Shown here one piece after another: positions 7,080 through 14,805 of a stretch of DNA of 19,506 nucleotides. A program made the position numbers and the translations under genes. The notes under the pieces were generated by a model that was not told the origin of the DNA, searched no databases, and saw only the letters and a program-made list of their open reading frames with translations. Source of the stretch: CAYONM01 sp964405325 (GTDB lineage: Bacteria; Planctomycetota; UBA11346); NCBI GenBank assembly GCA_964405325.1, contig CAYONM010000045.1:1-19506 (forward strand). The letters are read 5' to 3'. Position 1 is the first letter of the stretch. Each line of letters opens with the position of its first letter.

Positions 7080-9275
7080 CTACACCCGCTCATCCTCCGC
7101 ATCCTCCTCTGGCTGCGGCAGGCGGATAGCTCCGAAGAAATCGTAATAATCGATGCCTTCGCTGATGCCGGCAGCATGGTTACCTTCGGCAAAATAGATG
7201 CGGTCGCGGCCACGCAGGCCTTCCAACTCGGGCGAATAATTACCAACGACGATACCCAGGGTGTGGCCGGCGAGCATCTCTTCGTCATTGCCGGAGTCGC
7301 CAGCAACCAGGATGCGATCCGCTGGCAGGCCCCAGCGGAAGGCCAGCCAACGAACCGCCAGACCCTTGCTGGCGCGAATCGGAATGATGTCCAGATAGGC
7401 GTCGTGCGAGAAGATCAGCTTGGCACGCAGGCCACAACGGCGCACATGTGCCTGCAGTTTACGAGGGTCCAACTCCGGCGGGAGGGGATCTGGCAGCACA
7501 TAGCTGATTTTATGTGGGAACTGATTCTCCTCCGGCTGCAGTTCCAAACCCAGTGGCGCAAAAAGCTCCATGCAATCGGTGATCCGAGCGCGATGCCATT
7601 GGAAGCCAATGTGCCGCTCCCAGCTGCGGTCGATGGCCAACTGCGGTCCATAGCGGATCTCGGTGCCAACCGACGTAATCGTAATATCCGGCTGTGGCAG
7701 CTTATATTCCTCCATCGCTTCCATGGCGCTGACAAAATGCCGGCCGGTGGCCACGCCGAAGAGCATCTTTCGCTGGCTCCGGATCCGCTCGGCCAGATTG
7801 GCCAGGGCGTCGTTGTCGCCGGTCAGCGTGTAGTCGATGTCGGAAATCAGCATACGGTCGGCGGTGGCCAGGCGGCCCTTGACGCGCTCGGACACCAATT
7901 CGACGCCGGTGTAATCGTCGGGATGGGTACGCATGGTTTTATGGAAACGCTCCAGATAGGCTTCAACGTGCGGGGCCCAGGAATAACAGCGGTGCACCCC
8001 GGCCAAACCCTGTTCGGCCCAGGTCTGCCACTGCTGCGGATCGCTGACCGCCTGATGCAAGACGGTACCGATGGCCGCGGTGTCCAGGGGATCCACCAGC
8101 AGACCATTTTGGCAATTGCGCAGGATATCACGCGGCCCGCCATCGTGGGTGGCAATCATGGGTAGGCCGCTGGCGGCGGCTTCGATCAGGGTCAGACCGA
8201 AGGGTTCCGTAAGCGCCGGATTGACGAATACGCCCTTCCGCTGGGCCGCCAGACGGTACAGATCCGGCACATCGCTGGCCGCGTGCCGCTTGGGATAGGC
8301 CACCGAGCCGTACAGATCATACTGGTCGATGCGCAGCATCACCTCGTACAGTACCCGCTGGGAGGCCCGCGGCAATTTGCGCAAATCTTCGCGATTGCCC
8401 AATACCAAAACCAGATTGGCCTGCTCGCGCAGCTGCGGATGGCGACCAAAGGCATCCACCAGGGCCGGCAGGTTCTTGCGTTCGTCTGGCCGCGCGATGG
8501 TCAGAATCATCGGTTTTTCGGGATCGCACAGGAAACAATCGACATTGGCAGCAATGGGTGGCAGCGGATCGCCAGCCTGTGGCGGGGAAAAGCGACTGAG
8601 ATCGACCCCAGGCGGGATCACCTCCATGCGCTCGGGCACGTACTGCTCATAAATCTGATACTGTTCTTCAATTTCCTGCATGGTGCTGGCAATAACGAAA
8701 TCGGCGGTCTCCAGAGCACTTTCTTCGCCGTCGATGCGATGTTCGAACTGATAGCGTTCCCAGATGCGGTCGCGATTCTGCCCCTGCTCTACCATGCGCT
8801 GTAGTTTCACCCGGCCCAGACTGTGACCGGTAAAGACCACCGGCACCTCCAACAGACGCCCCAGCTGCGCCGCCACCCAACCGGCATCGGCGTAGTGGCC
8901 GTGAATCAGGTCGGGCACCCGGCCACAACGGCGGAAGTATTGCAGGCAGGCATCCACATAGGCCTGCAAATGCGGCCATAGCCGCTCTTTACGCAGATAG
9001 CGACGAGGGCCGCAAGGCAAGCGGACGACCCGTGCACCAGGGCACAGGTCTTCCGTGTCTTGGCTGTAGATGGCATCGACCCGCCGATCCTCGACCTTGC
9101 GGGTGAACAGCTCCACCTCCTTGACCTGATCGTGACCGGCCAGGGCCCGGGCCAGCTCGACCACGTACTTGATCTGGCCGCCAGTGTCAGCGTCACGGCC
9201 CAGCTCGATGTTCTCGCCACGGATCAGACCGTGGATGCTGATATGCACCAGATAGAGACCATCATCGTCATTCAT
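7080..9275 (-). CDS. sps: Sucrose-phosphate synthase with fused phosphatase (HAD) domain
   Basis: This 731-residue cytoplasmic protein joins two enzymes of sucrose synthesis. Residues 1-450 are a GT4 glycosyltransferase: HGLIRGENIELGRDADTGGQ at 15-34 is the SPS N-terminal signature, R262/K267 lie in the donor-phosphate loop, and the E-x7-E pair is Glu357/Glu365 in TEPFGLTLIE. It should make sucrose 6-phosphate from UDP-glucose and fructose 6-phosphate. From about 475 a Cof-type HAD domain follows with the catalytic DIDYT (Asp479, Asp481), Lys637 in ASKG and GDSGNDEEM at 659-667. All HAD motifs look intact, so sucrose-phosphate phosphatase activity is plausible, unlike plant SPS where this domain is inactive. 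ATG at 9275 follows GGGAG at about 8 nt. Sucrose often serves as a compatible solute; no fructokinase or amylosucrase gene is adjacent. Confidence 0.92.
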   Translation of the reverse strand: MNDDDGLYLVHISIHGLIRGENIELGRDADTGGQIKYVVELARALAGHDQVKEVELFTRKVEDRRVDAIYSQDTEDLCPGARVVRLPCGPRRYLRKERLWPHLQAYVDACLQYFRRCGRVPDLIHGHYADAGWVAAQLGRLLEVPVVFTGHSLGRVKLQRMVEQGQNRDRIWERYQFEHRIDGEESALETADFVIASTMQEIEEQYQIYEQYVPERMEVIPPGVDLSRFSPPQAGDPLPPIAANVDCFLCDPEKPMILTIARPDERKNLPALVDAFGRHPQLREQANLVLVLGNREDLRKLPRASQRVLYEVMLRIDQYDLYGSVAYPKRHAASDVPDLYRLAAQRKGVFVNPALTEPFGLTLIEAAASGLPMIATHDGGPRDILRNCQNGLLVDPLDTAAIGTVLHQAVSDPQQWQTWAEQGLAGVHRCYSWAPHVEAYLERFHKTMRTHPDDYTGVELVSERVKGRLATADRMLISDIDYTLTGDNDALANLAERIRSQRKMLFGVATGRHFVSAMEAMEEYKLPQPDITITSVGTEIRYGPQLAIDRSWERHIGFQWHRARITDCMELFAPLGLELQPEENQFPHKISYVLPDPLPPELDPRKLQAHVRRCGLRAKLIFSHDAYLDIIPIRASKGLAVRWLAFRWGLPADRILVAGDSGNDEEMLAGHTLGIVVGNYSPELEGLRGRDRIYFAEGNHAAGISEGIDYYDFFGAIRLPQPEEDAEDERV

Positions 9276-9818
9276 CGAACACTCCCGCGCTTGAGCGCAT
9301 ACTCCCGGATCCTAGCCACTAACTCACTGACCAGCTCGAGATCTGAAGCCGAGAATGCGCGCTACTCGGCGCTTGCCAAGCCCGCATTCCGAGCTTTTGG
9401 ACATTTGTCCCAAGACCATTGTCGAGTGTCGACAGCCCTCGAACCCAACCAGTTCACCGCTGTTCACGATGGTGTGCCAACGGCAGACTGACCACACCAC
9501 CGTGCATCGGGGTACCGGTCGCTCGCCGACAACAGCTGCCGGCCTGAGCGGCTCGATCAATTCTGATTGAAGCCGCCGACTGCGGCTTGCGATCCGATCA
9601 CCGCCAAAAGACTGCCAGCCACCTCGCAAGTCTCAGGCGCCACACCGGGCCAAGGCGGACCGCAGGGTGCTTTCCTGGGCCGGTCGGCCGTGCTGAATGC
9701 TCAAAAGAGCGCGGTCCTGCTTTCGGCTCCAGCACCTTGGCAGAACCGCAAAGGTGCCGTGCACGACGCGATCTGAGCTTTGCGAGGTGCCCTGCCGAAT
9801 GCTACCAGGAGCACAGTC
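9276..9818. other. 543-nt divergent intergenic region without a recognisable gene
   Basis: This space separates the start of the sucrose gene (minus) from the sugar kinase start (plus). Short open frames exist on both strands but none has a ribosome site plus recognisable protein. Three perfect short inverted repeats can be seen: GGACA-TT-TGTCC (9399-9410), TCAAT-TCTG-ATTGA (9557-9570), and directly after it AAGCCGC-CGACT-GCGGCTT (9570-9588). Both divergent promoters should lie here, but I could not pick convincing -35/-10 pairs. Confidence 0.5.
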
Positions 9819-11318
9819 ATGAGTCGTCACATTGCGGTCTTCGATGTTGGTAAGAGCAACAAGAAACTCGTTATTTTCGATCAACACATGCAACAGGTCG
9901 CGGCCGAATATCACGAGTTTCCGGCCCACGAACAGGACGTCCTGCATACCGAGCAGACCCGCGCGGTCTCCGAATGGCTCTTGGCCACCCTGGGCCAGTT
10001 GGCCAAGGTTTATGACATCGGCAGCATCGGCATCACCACCCACGGCGCCTGCGGTGCTGGCATCGACGCCAATGGCGAGCTGGTGGAGCCGGTGGTCGCC
10101 TACACCACCGACCCTGGCGCAGACTTTCACCGCGCCTTCCACGCCCGTTGCGGCGATACCCGCAGCCTGCACCGGGAACTGGCGACGCCAGCCCTGGGTT
10201 ACCTGCTGAATCTCGGCCTGGGCGCCAGCTACATTCGGGAGCGGCGACCGGAGCAGTGGGCCCAAATCCACCATTTCCTGCCCTATCCACAGTATTTCGC
10301 CCACCTGCTGACCGGTGTGGTCAGTGCCGAGCCGACCATGATCGGCTGCCACAGCTACCTGTACGACTATCAGCGGCACAACTACAGCCGCATCGCCGAC
10401 GAGCTGCGGCTGCGCGAGAAACTGCCAGATCTCGTCCCCTCCGGCCAGGTCATCGGCACGGTCAGCGAGGTCGTGGCCCAAGCCACCAGCCTGCCGAGCG
10501 ACTGCCAGGTGATTGCCGGCGTGCACGATTCCAACGCCTCGTTGGTACCCTACCTGATGCTGGCGGACGGCCGCTTCATCCTGAATTCCTCTGGCACCTG
10601 GTGCGTGCTGATGCGACCAACCGACCGCGTCCACCTGGGCGACGAACAGTTGGACATCGGCGTGTTCTACAATTGCTCGGTGTTTGGCGATCCGGTGGCA
10701 ACGGCCCTGCTAATGGGCGGCCAGGAGCGTCTGAACTGGCTCCAGCTGTTCGAGCGCCAGTACCCCGATTGGCAACTGCCCGACTACGACGCCGAGGCTG
10801 CCGCAGCGATCATCGAAGCCGGCGAGGACTTCATCCTACCAGGCGCCATGCCCGGCACCGGGCCTTTTCCACGCTCACGCTCGCGCCTGGTGCACGGCAA
10901 TCAGGTCTACGAGCTCAGCGCCCTGCTGGACGGCACCCCCGCCAAGGGCCTGCAAAACCCAGCGCGCGACTACGCCCTGCTGTCCATCTCCCTGGCGGTC
11001 CAAACCGCGGCCATGCTGCGCAACCTGGAGCCGGAACCCGGCATGACCATCTACATCGAAGGCGGTTTCCGACACAACCAGGGCTACCAGGCGGTGCTCA
11101 GCGCTCTGATGCCCACAGTCAATCTGGTCATCTCCAACCTGAAGGAAGCCACCGCCTTCGGCACCGGCCTGCTGGCCCTGGCGGCCCTACGCGGCTGTCA
11201 GCTGAACCAACTGAGCGACTCGGTGCAGATCGAAACCAAGCCGGTCCCCCCCGCCAGTTTCGCCGGTCTGGAAGCCTACCGGCAACGCTTCGAACAGCTG
11301 GCCAGTGCCAAGGCCTGA
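9819..11318 (+). CDS. FGGY-family carbohydrate kinase
   Basis: This 499-residue protein has the two-domain ASKHA fold of FGGY sugar kinases. The N-terminal phosphate-1 loop is AVFDVGKSNKKLVIFD (6-21), ITTHGACGAGID spans 72-83, the catalytic base is Asp237 in AGVHDSNASLVPY, the second phosphate loop is NSSGTW (256-261), and the adenosine segment is EGGFRHNQ (414-421). It phosphorylates a sugar or sugar alcohol with ATP; relatives include rhamnulokinase, fuculokinase and ribulokinase. The L-arabinose isomerase remnant downstream hints at a ketopentose, but that is weak inference. I chose ATG at 9819 because AGGAG (9807-9811) precedes it by 7 nt; an in-frame start 13 codons upstream has no such site. 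It is monocistronic, closed by a strong terminator. Confidence 0.88.
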   Translation: MSRHIAVFDVGKSNKKLVIFDQHMQQVAAEYHEFPAHEQDVLHTEQTRAVSEWLLATLGQLAKVYDIGSIGITTHGACGAGIDANGELVEPVVAYTTDPGADFHRAFHARCGDTRSLHRELATPALGYLLNLGLGASYIRERRPEQWAQIHHFLPYPQYFAHLLTGVVSAEPTMIGCHSYLYDYQRHNYSRIADELRLREKLPDLVPSGQVIGTVSEVVAQATSLPSDCQVIAGVHDSNASLVPYLMLADGRFILNSSGTWCVLMRPTDRVHLGDEQLDIGVFYNCSVFGDPVATALLMGGQERLNWLQLFERQYPDWQLPDYDAEAAAAIIEAGEDFILPGAMPGTGPFPRSRSRLVHGNQVYELSALLDGTPAKGLQNPARDYALLSISLAVQTAAMLRNLEPEPGMTIYIEGGFRHNQGYQAVLSALMPTVNLVISNLKEATAFGTGLLALAALRGCQLNQLSDSVQIETKPVPPASFAGLEAYRQRFEQLASAKA

Positions 11319-11348
11319 GAATCAGAGCCCCACGCGCTGCTTTCCTGC

Positions 11349-11377
11349 AACGCCGCCCGCTTGGGCGGCGTTTTTTT
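11349..11377 (+). terminator. Rho-independent terminator of the FGGY kinase gene
   Basis: The stem CGCCGCCC (11351-11358) pairs with GGGCGGCG (11363-11370) around a GCTT loop; flanking AA/TT extends it to 10 bp. A run of seven T follows (11371-11377). It lies 31 nt after the kinase stop codon. Confidence 0.92.
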
Positions 11378-11421
11378 GGCTCCGCCTCCCTGATCTCCCA
11401 AGACAGAGCCAGACATCGATA

Positions 11422-11812
11422 ACAGTCATAGTGGTCGGTGACGAACTGGCCGATCAGCTGGTGGCCCGCCTGAAGCCACGCGTCGAAGCCCTGCGCATCG
11501 GCCCCGGCTTGAATCAGGAACCGGAAAACCAGATGGGGCCCGCTGGTCACCCGCGAACATCGCAACAAGGTTGCCGAAATGATCAGCATCGGCGTCACCG
11601 AAGGTGCCGAGCTGGTGGTGGACGGCCGTTCTTTCACCCACCCCGATCATCCCGATGGCTTCTACCTGGGCGGCAGCCTGTTCGACCGCGTCACGCCCGA
11701 CATGCGCATCTGGCAGGAAGAACTCTTCGGCCCGGTTACGGCGGTAGTCCGCGTCCCCGACCACGCCAGCGCCCTGACATTGATCAACAGCCACCGCTAC
11801 GGCAATGGCACC
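11422..11812 (+). pseudogene. C-terminal fragment of methylmalonate-semialdehyde dehydrogenase (mmsA-like), frameshifted
   Basis: The translation matches the C-terminal third of CoA-acylating MMSDH: VGDELADQLVARLKPRVEAL, then IGPGLNQEPENQMGP, then VTREHRNKVAEMISIGVTEG, then GFYLGGSLFDRVTPDMR with EELFGPV and the family's NSHRYGNGT. An extra base in the GGGGCCC run (about 11535-11541) breaks the frame after QMGP; dropping one base restores PLVTREHRNKV. The N-terminal two thirds, including the NAD-binding region and catalytic Cys, are gone: the intact kinase gene and its terminator lie directly upstream. The frame then runs straight into an IclR remnant at about 11813, so it is a truncated and chimeric relic with no dehydrogenase activity expected. 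Confidence 0.85.
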
Positions 11813-11998
11813 GACAACGAAGAATTCGTCGATGGCATGGCCGCCTGCGCGGTGCCAATCCATCACGCCGATGGTCGCCTGGCCGCCTGCCTGTTCACGC
11901 ATGCCCTCACGGCACGGAAATCACTGGACGAAATACTCCGCTTCGTTCCGCGCCTACGCGTCACAGCACGTCAGTTGGCGAAAGTCCTGTTGGCATAA
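11813..11998 (+). pseudogene. C-terminal tail of an IclR-family regulator, fused in frame to the dehydrogenase relic
   Basis: After GNGT the frame changes family without a stop: DNEEFVDGMAACAVPIHHAD is the conserved 'DnEEf..G..c.AvPv.d..G' segment of the IclR effector domain, followed by GRLAACLFTHALTARKSL and a terminal helix ending at TAA 11996-11998. The helix-turn-helix and most of the effector domain are absent. The junction suggests a deletion that removed the end of the dehydrogenase gene and the front of iclR. It cannot bind DNA as it stands. Confidence 0.8.
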
Positions 11999-12030
11999 GA
12001 AAGCGGCCGGCACAAGCCGGCCGCTTTCTT
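11997..12030. terminator. Strong bidirectional hairpin terminator
   Basis: AAGAAAGCGGCCGGC (11997-12011) pairs perfectly over 15 bp with GCCGGCCGCTTTCTT (12016-12030) around an ACAA loop. It overlaps the TAA of the IclR remnant and lies 21 nt beyond the stop of the convergent minus-strand frame at 12051. The A-rich/T-rich feet give a short U-run in both directions, fitting a shared terminator that has outlived the plus-strand gene. Confidence 0.85.
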
Positions 12031-12050
12031 ATGAGCAGTCACTGCTCTGA

Positions 12051-12353
12051 TCAGTCGTTGCTGCCGACACTCACATCGTAGGCATCATCTATCTCCGGCG
12101 CGAAATCCTGGTTGCGGTAGGACAAGACCGATTTATCCAGGAATTCCACCATCACCCGGTTGTCGACGCTGGCCTGCTTGCGGCTGAGGAAGTACCAATC
12201 CGCCTGCGGATGTTCGTGCCACAACACCTCAATCTCCTCGTGCGACTTGGCCACGGCCTGGACGCCCCACTCCACCGGCGGCGGCTCACTGCCGGGCAAG
12301 GCGGTGGAAGAAAACCGCAAGGATCTCAGCGTGGTTTCGGCTGTCGACGCCAA
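12051..12353 (-). CDS. Small unknown protein, or remnant, behind the AraC gene
   Basis: I do not recognise this gene. The frame, up to 100 residues, is coding-like in its last 75 residues: EWGVQAVAKSHEEIEVLWHE, then ADWYFLSRKQASVDNRVMVE, then an acidic end. There is no signal peptide or membrane segment. The start is doubtful: the only start that gives the full length is TTG at 12353, which overlaps the AraC stop by 28 nt and has no ribosome site; GTG at 12275 is another choice. The N-terminal 26 residues look unlike the rest. It could therefore be a small protein coupled to the AraC gene, or the C-terminal piece of a broken gene. It ends against the hairpin at 11997-12030, which would serve as its terminator. 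Confidence 0.4.
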   Translation of the reverse strand: MASTAETTLRSLRFSSTALPGSEPPPVEWGVQAVAKSHEEIEVLWHEHPQADWYFLSRKQASVDNRVMVEFLDKSVLSYRNQDFAPEIDDAYDVSVGSND

Positions 12354-13210
12354 CGCCCCGGCGGTTCACCAAAGGTCCGACGAAAAGCCCGACCAAAATG
12401 CTGGACACTCTCGTAACCGACCGCTTCCGCGATTTCGGCCACCGAACGTGAACTGGTCGCCAACAGGACCCGAGCCCGCTCTAGTCGTTCTTGCTGCAAT
12501 AATTCATTGAAGGCGCAGCCGCAGCACTCCCGCACCACGTGACTGGCTCGTGAGGGGCTTAATTCCAGATGCCGTGCCAGATCAGCCAAACGCAAGGCCT
12601 CTCCAGCACGATGCCGAATAAACCGTCGGATTCGCGCCGCCCGATCACCGACATCGGCCTCGGTCGATCGCTGGTCGGCCTCCAGACGCTCCAGCAGTCC
12701 ACGCGCAAAGACGGCCACGCTGCGCCCGATCGCCAGCAAGCGCGACGTCTCGATGCTCGGTAGCTGTACGAAGCGGTCGTCCATCGCGGCCGGTAAACGA
12801 GCCGCACGCGGCGGCCGACAGCGACGCGACTCGCGGAAGACCCCGATGAACAGGGTCGCCAGATGCACACCGTCCCGCAGCAGGGGTGCCGCCACCTCGA
12901 CCGCCCCCTTCCAGCAGCGATGTACCTGCGGCTCCGGACGCCGTCCCGCCCGGGCATTGACACCATACAGGCAATGGTCCAGGCAACGCTGATCGTGCAC
13001 CTGCCGACAATAGGGATGCGCATGAATGGTCCGGTCGCCGGCCAGCACCGATTCGCCATCGGCGGAACGGAAGGCTCCGGTCAGATCGTGCACGGTGATC
13101 GTGACCTGCAGCAGGGCTTCCAGATCCCGCCAACTCTGCTCCAACCACTGCACCAGATCCCGCTGCCGAGCGACGGTATCGTCGCTCAAATGTGGCCGAT
13201 TGCGGTCCAT
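12326..13210 (-). CDS. AraC-family regulator with PocR-like cysteine-bearing sensor domain
   Basis: This 294-residue protein has a sensor domain (about 15-170) and a C-terminal AraC DNA-binding domain (about 190-290). The sensor part has the look of the PocR domain: Cys68, Cys76, Cys80 and Cys99 in CRQVHDQRCLDHCLYG and HRCWKGAVEVAAPL, followed by LATLFIGVF. The DNA-binding part has both helix-turn-helix units, LADLARHLELSPSRASHVVR and SVAEIAEAVGYESVQHFGRAFRRTFGEPPGRWR. It is transcribed divergently from the FAD oxidoreductase gene, with a perfect inverted repeat just before its start codon, so it probably regulates that gene and itself. No good Shine-Dalgarno precedes the ATG at 13210. The inducer is unknown; PocR domains bind small polyols or similar ligands. 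Confidence 0.85.
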   Translation of the reverse strand: MDRNRPHLSDDTVARQRDLVQWLEQSWRDLEALLQVTITVHDLTGAFRSADGESVLAGDRTIHAHPYCRQVHDQRCLDHCLYGVNARAGRRPEPQVHRCWKGAVEVAAPLLRDGVHLATLFIGVFRESRRCRPPRAARLPAAMDDRFVQLPSIETSRLLAIGRSVAVFARGLLERLEADQRSTEADVGDRAARIRRFIRHRAGEALRLADLARHLELSPSRASHVVRECCGCAFNELLQQERLERARVLLATSSRSVAEIAEAVGYESVQHFGRAFRRTFGEPPGRWRRQPKPR

Positions 13211-13215
13211 GCAGA

Positions 13216-13245
13216 CTTTTATCAGTTGATTGCAGCTGATAAAAG
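13216..13245. promoter_or_regulatory. Perfect 10-10-10 palindromic operator between AraC and oxidoreductase genes
   Basis: CTTTTATCAG (13216-13225) and CTGATAAAAG (13236-13245) are exact reverse complements separated by 10 nt, so the half-site centres lie 20 bp apart, about two helical turns on the same face. The left edge is 6 nt from the regulator's ATG. The position in a divergent regulator-target gap fits a dimeric regulator's site that represses the AraC gene and acts on the oxidoreductase gene. It is AT-rich in a GC-rich setting. No T-tract or gene end suggests a terminator. Confidence 0.75.
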
Positions 13246-13385
13246 CACTTTTTTAGCCTACCTGTTTCTAGTCAGATCCTGAGCACCGACGCATACTGCC
13301 GACGAAGCGGTGCGAAGCCAGCTGATCACTTTCCCATCGAGAGCGTCCACCTCTCAAACCGTAGCCAACTCTGAGGAATACAGTC

Positions 13386-14804
13386 ATGTCCCCCTCCGAA
13401 CACCTGACCTGTGCCTTCCCCACCCAACTGCCCATCAGCCAGCAGGCCGAGGTCCTGGTGGTGGGTGGCGGCCCGGGTGGTATCGGTGCCGCGGTCGCAG
13501 CGGCGCGCCAGGGTGCGGATGTGCTACTGGTGGAGCATTACGGATTTCTGGGCGGCATGGCCACCGCTGGCGAGGTGAACCCCTTCATGCCCAATCACCT
13601 GAACGGTGATTCCCTAGACACTGGTATTTTCCAGGAATGGCTCGATCGTATCGGTCATTACGACGGTCGACTCGGCAAGACCCGGGTCTTCGATCCACAG
13701 ATCGCCCGGCTCGCGGCCGAAGACCTGTGTCGCCAAGCCGGGGTACGCCTGCTCTACCATCATCGCCCGGCCCGGGTGGAAACCCACAAGCGGCGCATTG
13801 ACGGCGTTGTCTTGCATTCCAAATCCGGCCTGAGCGCAGCGCGGGCGCAGCTCTACATCGACAGCACCGGCGATGGTGATGTGGCGGCGATGGCCGGCTG
13901 TGGTTTCGACTACGGCGATGCCGATGGGCACGCGCAGCCGCTGACCATGTGCTTCAAGCTCCGATTGGATCCGCGTGATGCCGGCCTGGAGCCAGGTGCA
14001 GATATGTTTCGAGCCATCCGCGGCTCATGGAAAGATATCATGGGGTCCTATCTGCAAGGTCAAAAAGACGGCCGGATATCCTGCCCACGCGAGAACGTTT
14101 TGATTTTCCGTAGCGTCGAAGCTGAAGTGATTCACTTCAACACCACGCGCGTGATTCACCAATCCAGCATCAACGGTGAACAACTGAGTCTGGCTGAAAT
14201 ACAAGCTAGGCAACAAATACGTGAATTATTGCAGATCTGGCGCGAGGAGGTGCCCATCATGCAGCATGCGCGCATCCATTCCATCGCCCCACAGATCGGC
14301 ATCCGCGAAAGCCGCCGCATCCGTTGCCGTTACATGCTGAGCAGACAGGACTTCGAACAGGGCCGTTGTTTTCCCGATGGTATCGCCCGCATCACCTACG
14401 GCATCGATATCCACAATCCCTCAGGCGCCGGTACCGAACACGCCGAGGTCCCACCCGGTGCCTGGTATGAAGTACCACTGCGTAGCCTACTGCCAGATTC
14501 GATCGACAATCTGCTCATGGCCTGTCGCAGTATTGGCGCCGACCACGCCGTGCATTCCAGCCTGCGGGTCATGCCGCCGGTCTGTTCCATCGGCCAGGCC
14601 GCCGGAACAGCCGCAGCCATGTCGGCGACCCGAGGAATCGATCCATGCCAACTTGATGGCGAGGAACTACGCAGCCAATTGATAGGGCAAGGCTGCAACT
14701 TGGTCCCCTACGACCCCGAACGGGTCATCGATATTCCTGACGAGGCAACCCGAAAAAGACAGAATGACGCCTGTGCTCGAGTAGGCGGCTTCCTCTCAGC
14801 ATAA
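13386..14804 (+). CDS. FAD-dependent oxidoreductase (FAD_oxidored family)
   Basis: This 472-residue cytoplasmic protein (no signal peptide) starts its Rossmann fold with EVLVVGGGPGGIGAAVAA, dinucleotide loop GGGPGG at 27-32 and ribose-binding Glu50, followed by GFLGGMAT (53-60). The second FAD contact region is DSTGDGDVAAMAG near 156-170, and the C-terminal closure MPPVCSIGQAAGTAAA lies near 394-410. This pattern is that of PF12831 proteins, frequent in sugar-degradation loci of PVC bacteria and Bacteroidetes; the substrate is unknown. GAGGA lies 8 nt before ATG 13386. It is divergent from the AraC gene and shares the palindromic control region. Directly after its TAA comes a run of nine C and the vWA remnant. 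Confidence 0.87.
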   Translation: MSPSEHLTCAFPTQLPISQQAEVLVVGGGPGGIGAAVAAARQGADVLLVEHYGFLGGMATAGEVNPFMPNHLNGDSLDTGIFQEWLDRIGHYDGRLGKTRVFDPQIARLAAEDLCRQAGVRLLYHHRPARVETHKRRIDGVVLHSKSGLSAARAQLYIDSTGDGDVAAMAGCGFDYGDADGHAQPLTMCFKLRLDPRDAGLEPGADMFRAIRGSWKDIMGSYLQGQKDGRISCPRENVLIFRSVEAEVIHFNTTRVIHQSSINGEQLSLAEIQARQQIRELLQIWREEVPIMQHARIHSIAPQIGIRESRRIRCRYMLSRQDFEQGRCFPDGIARITYGIDIHNPSGAGTEHAEVPPGAWYEVPLRSLLPDSIDNLLMACRSIGADHAVHSSLRVMPPVCSIGQAAGTAAAMSATRGIDPCQLDGEELRSQLIGQGCNLVPYDPERVIDIPDEATRKRQNDACARVGGFLSA

Positions 14805-14805
14805 G

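Noticed and set aside
6234..8165. A 643-codon open frame on the plus strand crossing leuS and the sucrose gene
   Set aside because: It lies antisense to two unmistakable genes and covers their intergenic gap; the translation has no recognisable domain. It is a GC-rich shadow frame.
9324..9629. A 101-codon minus-strand frame in the long intergenic region
   Set aside because: No ribosome site, Arg/Ser/Gly-rich composition typical of random GC-rich frames, and no recognisable motif.
9633..10634. A 333-codon minus-strand frame
   Set aside because: Antisense to the FGGY kinase gene, whose motifs are intact; no domain seen on the minus strand.
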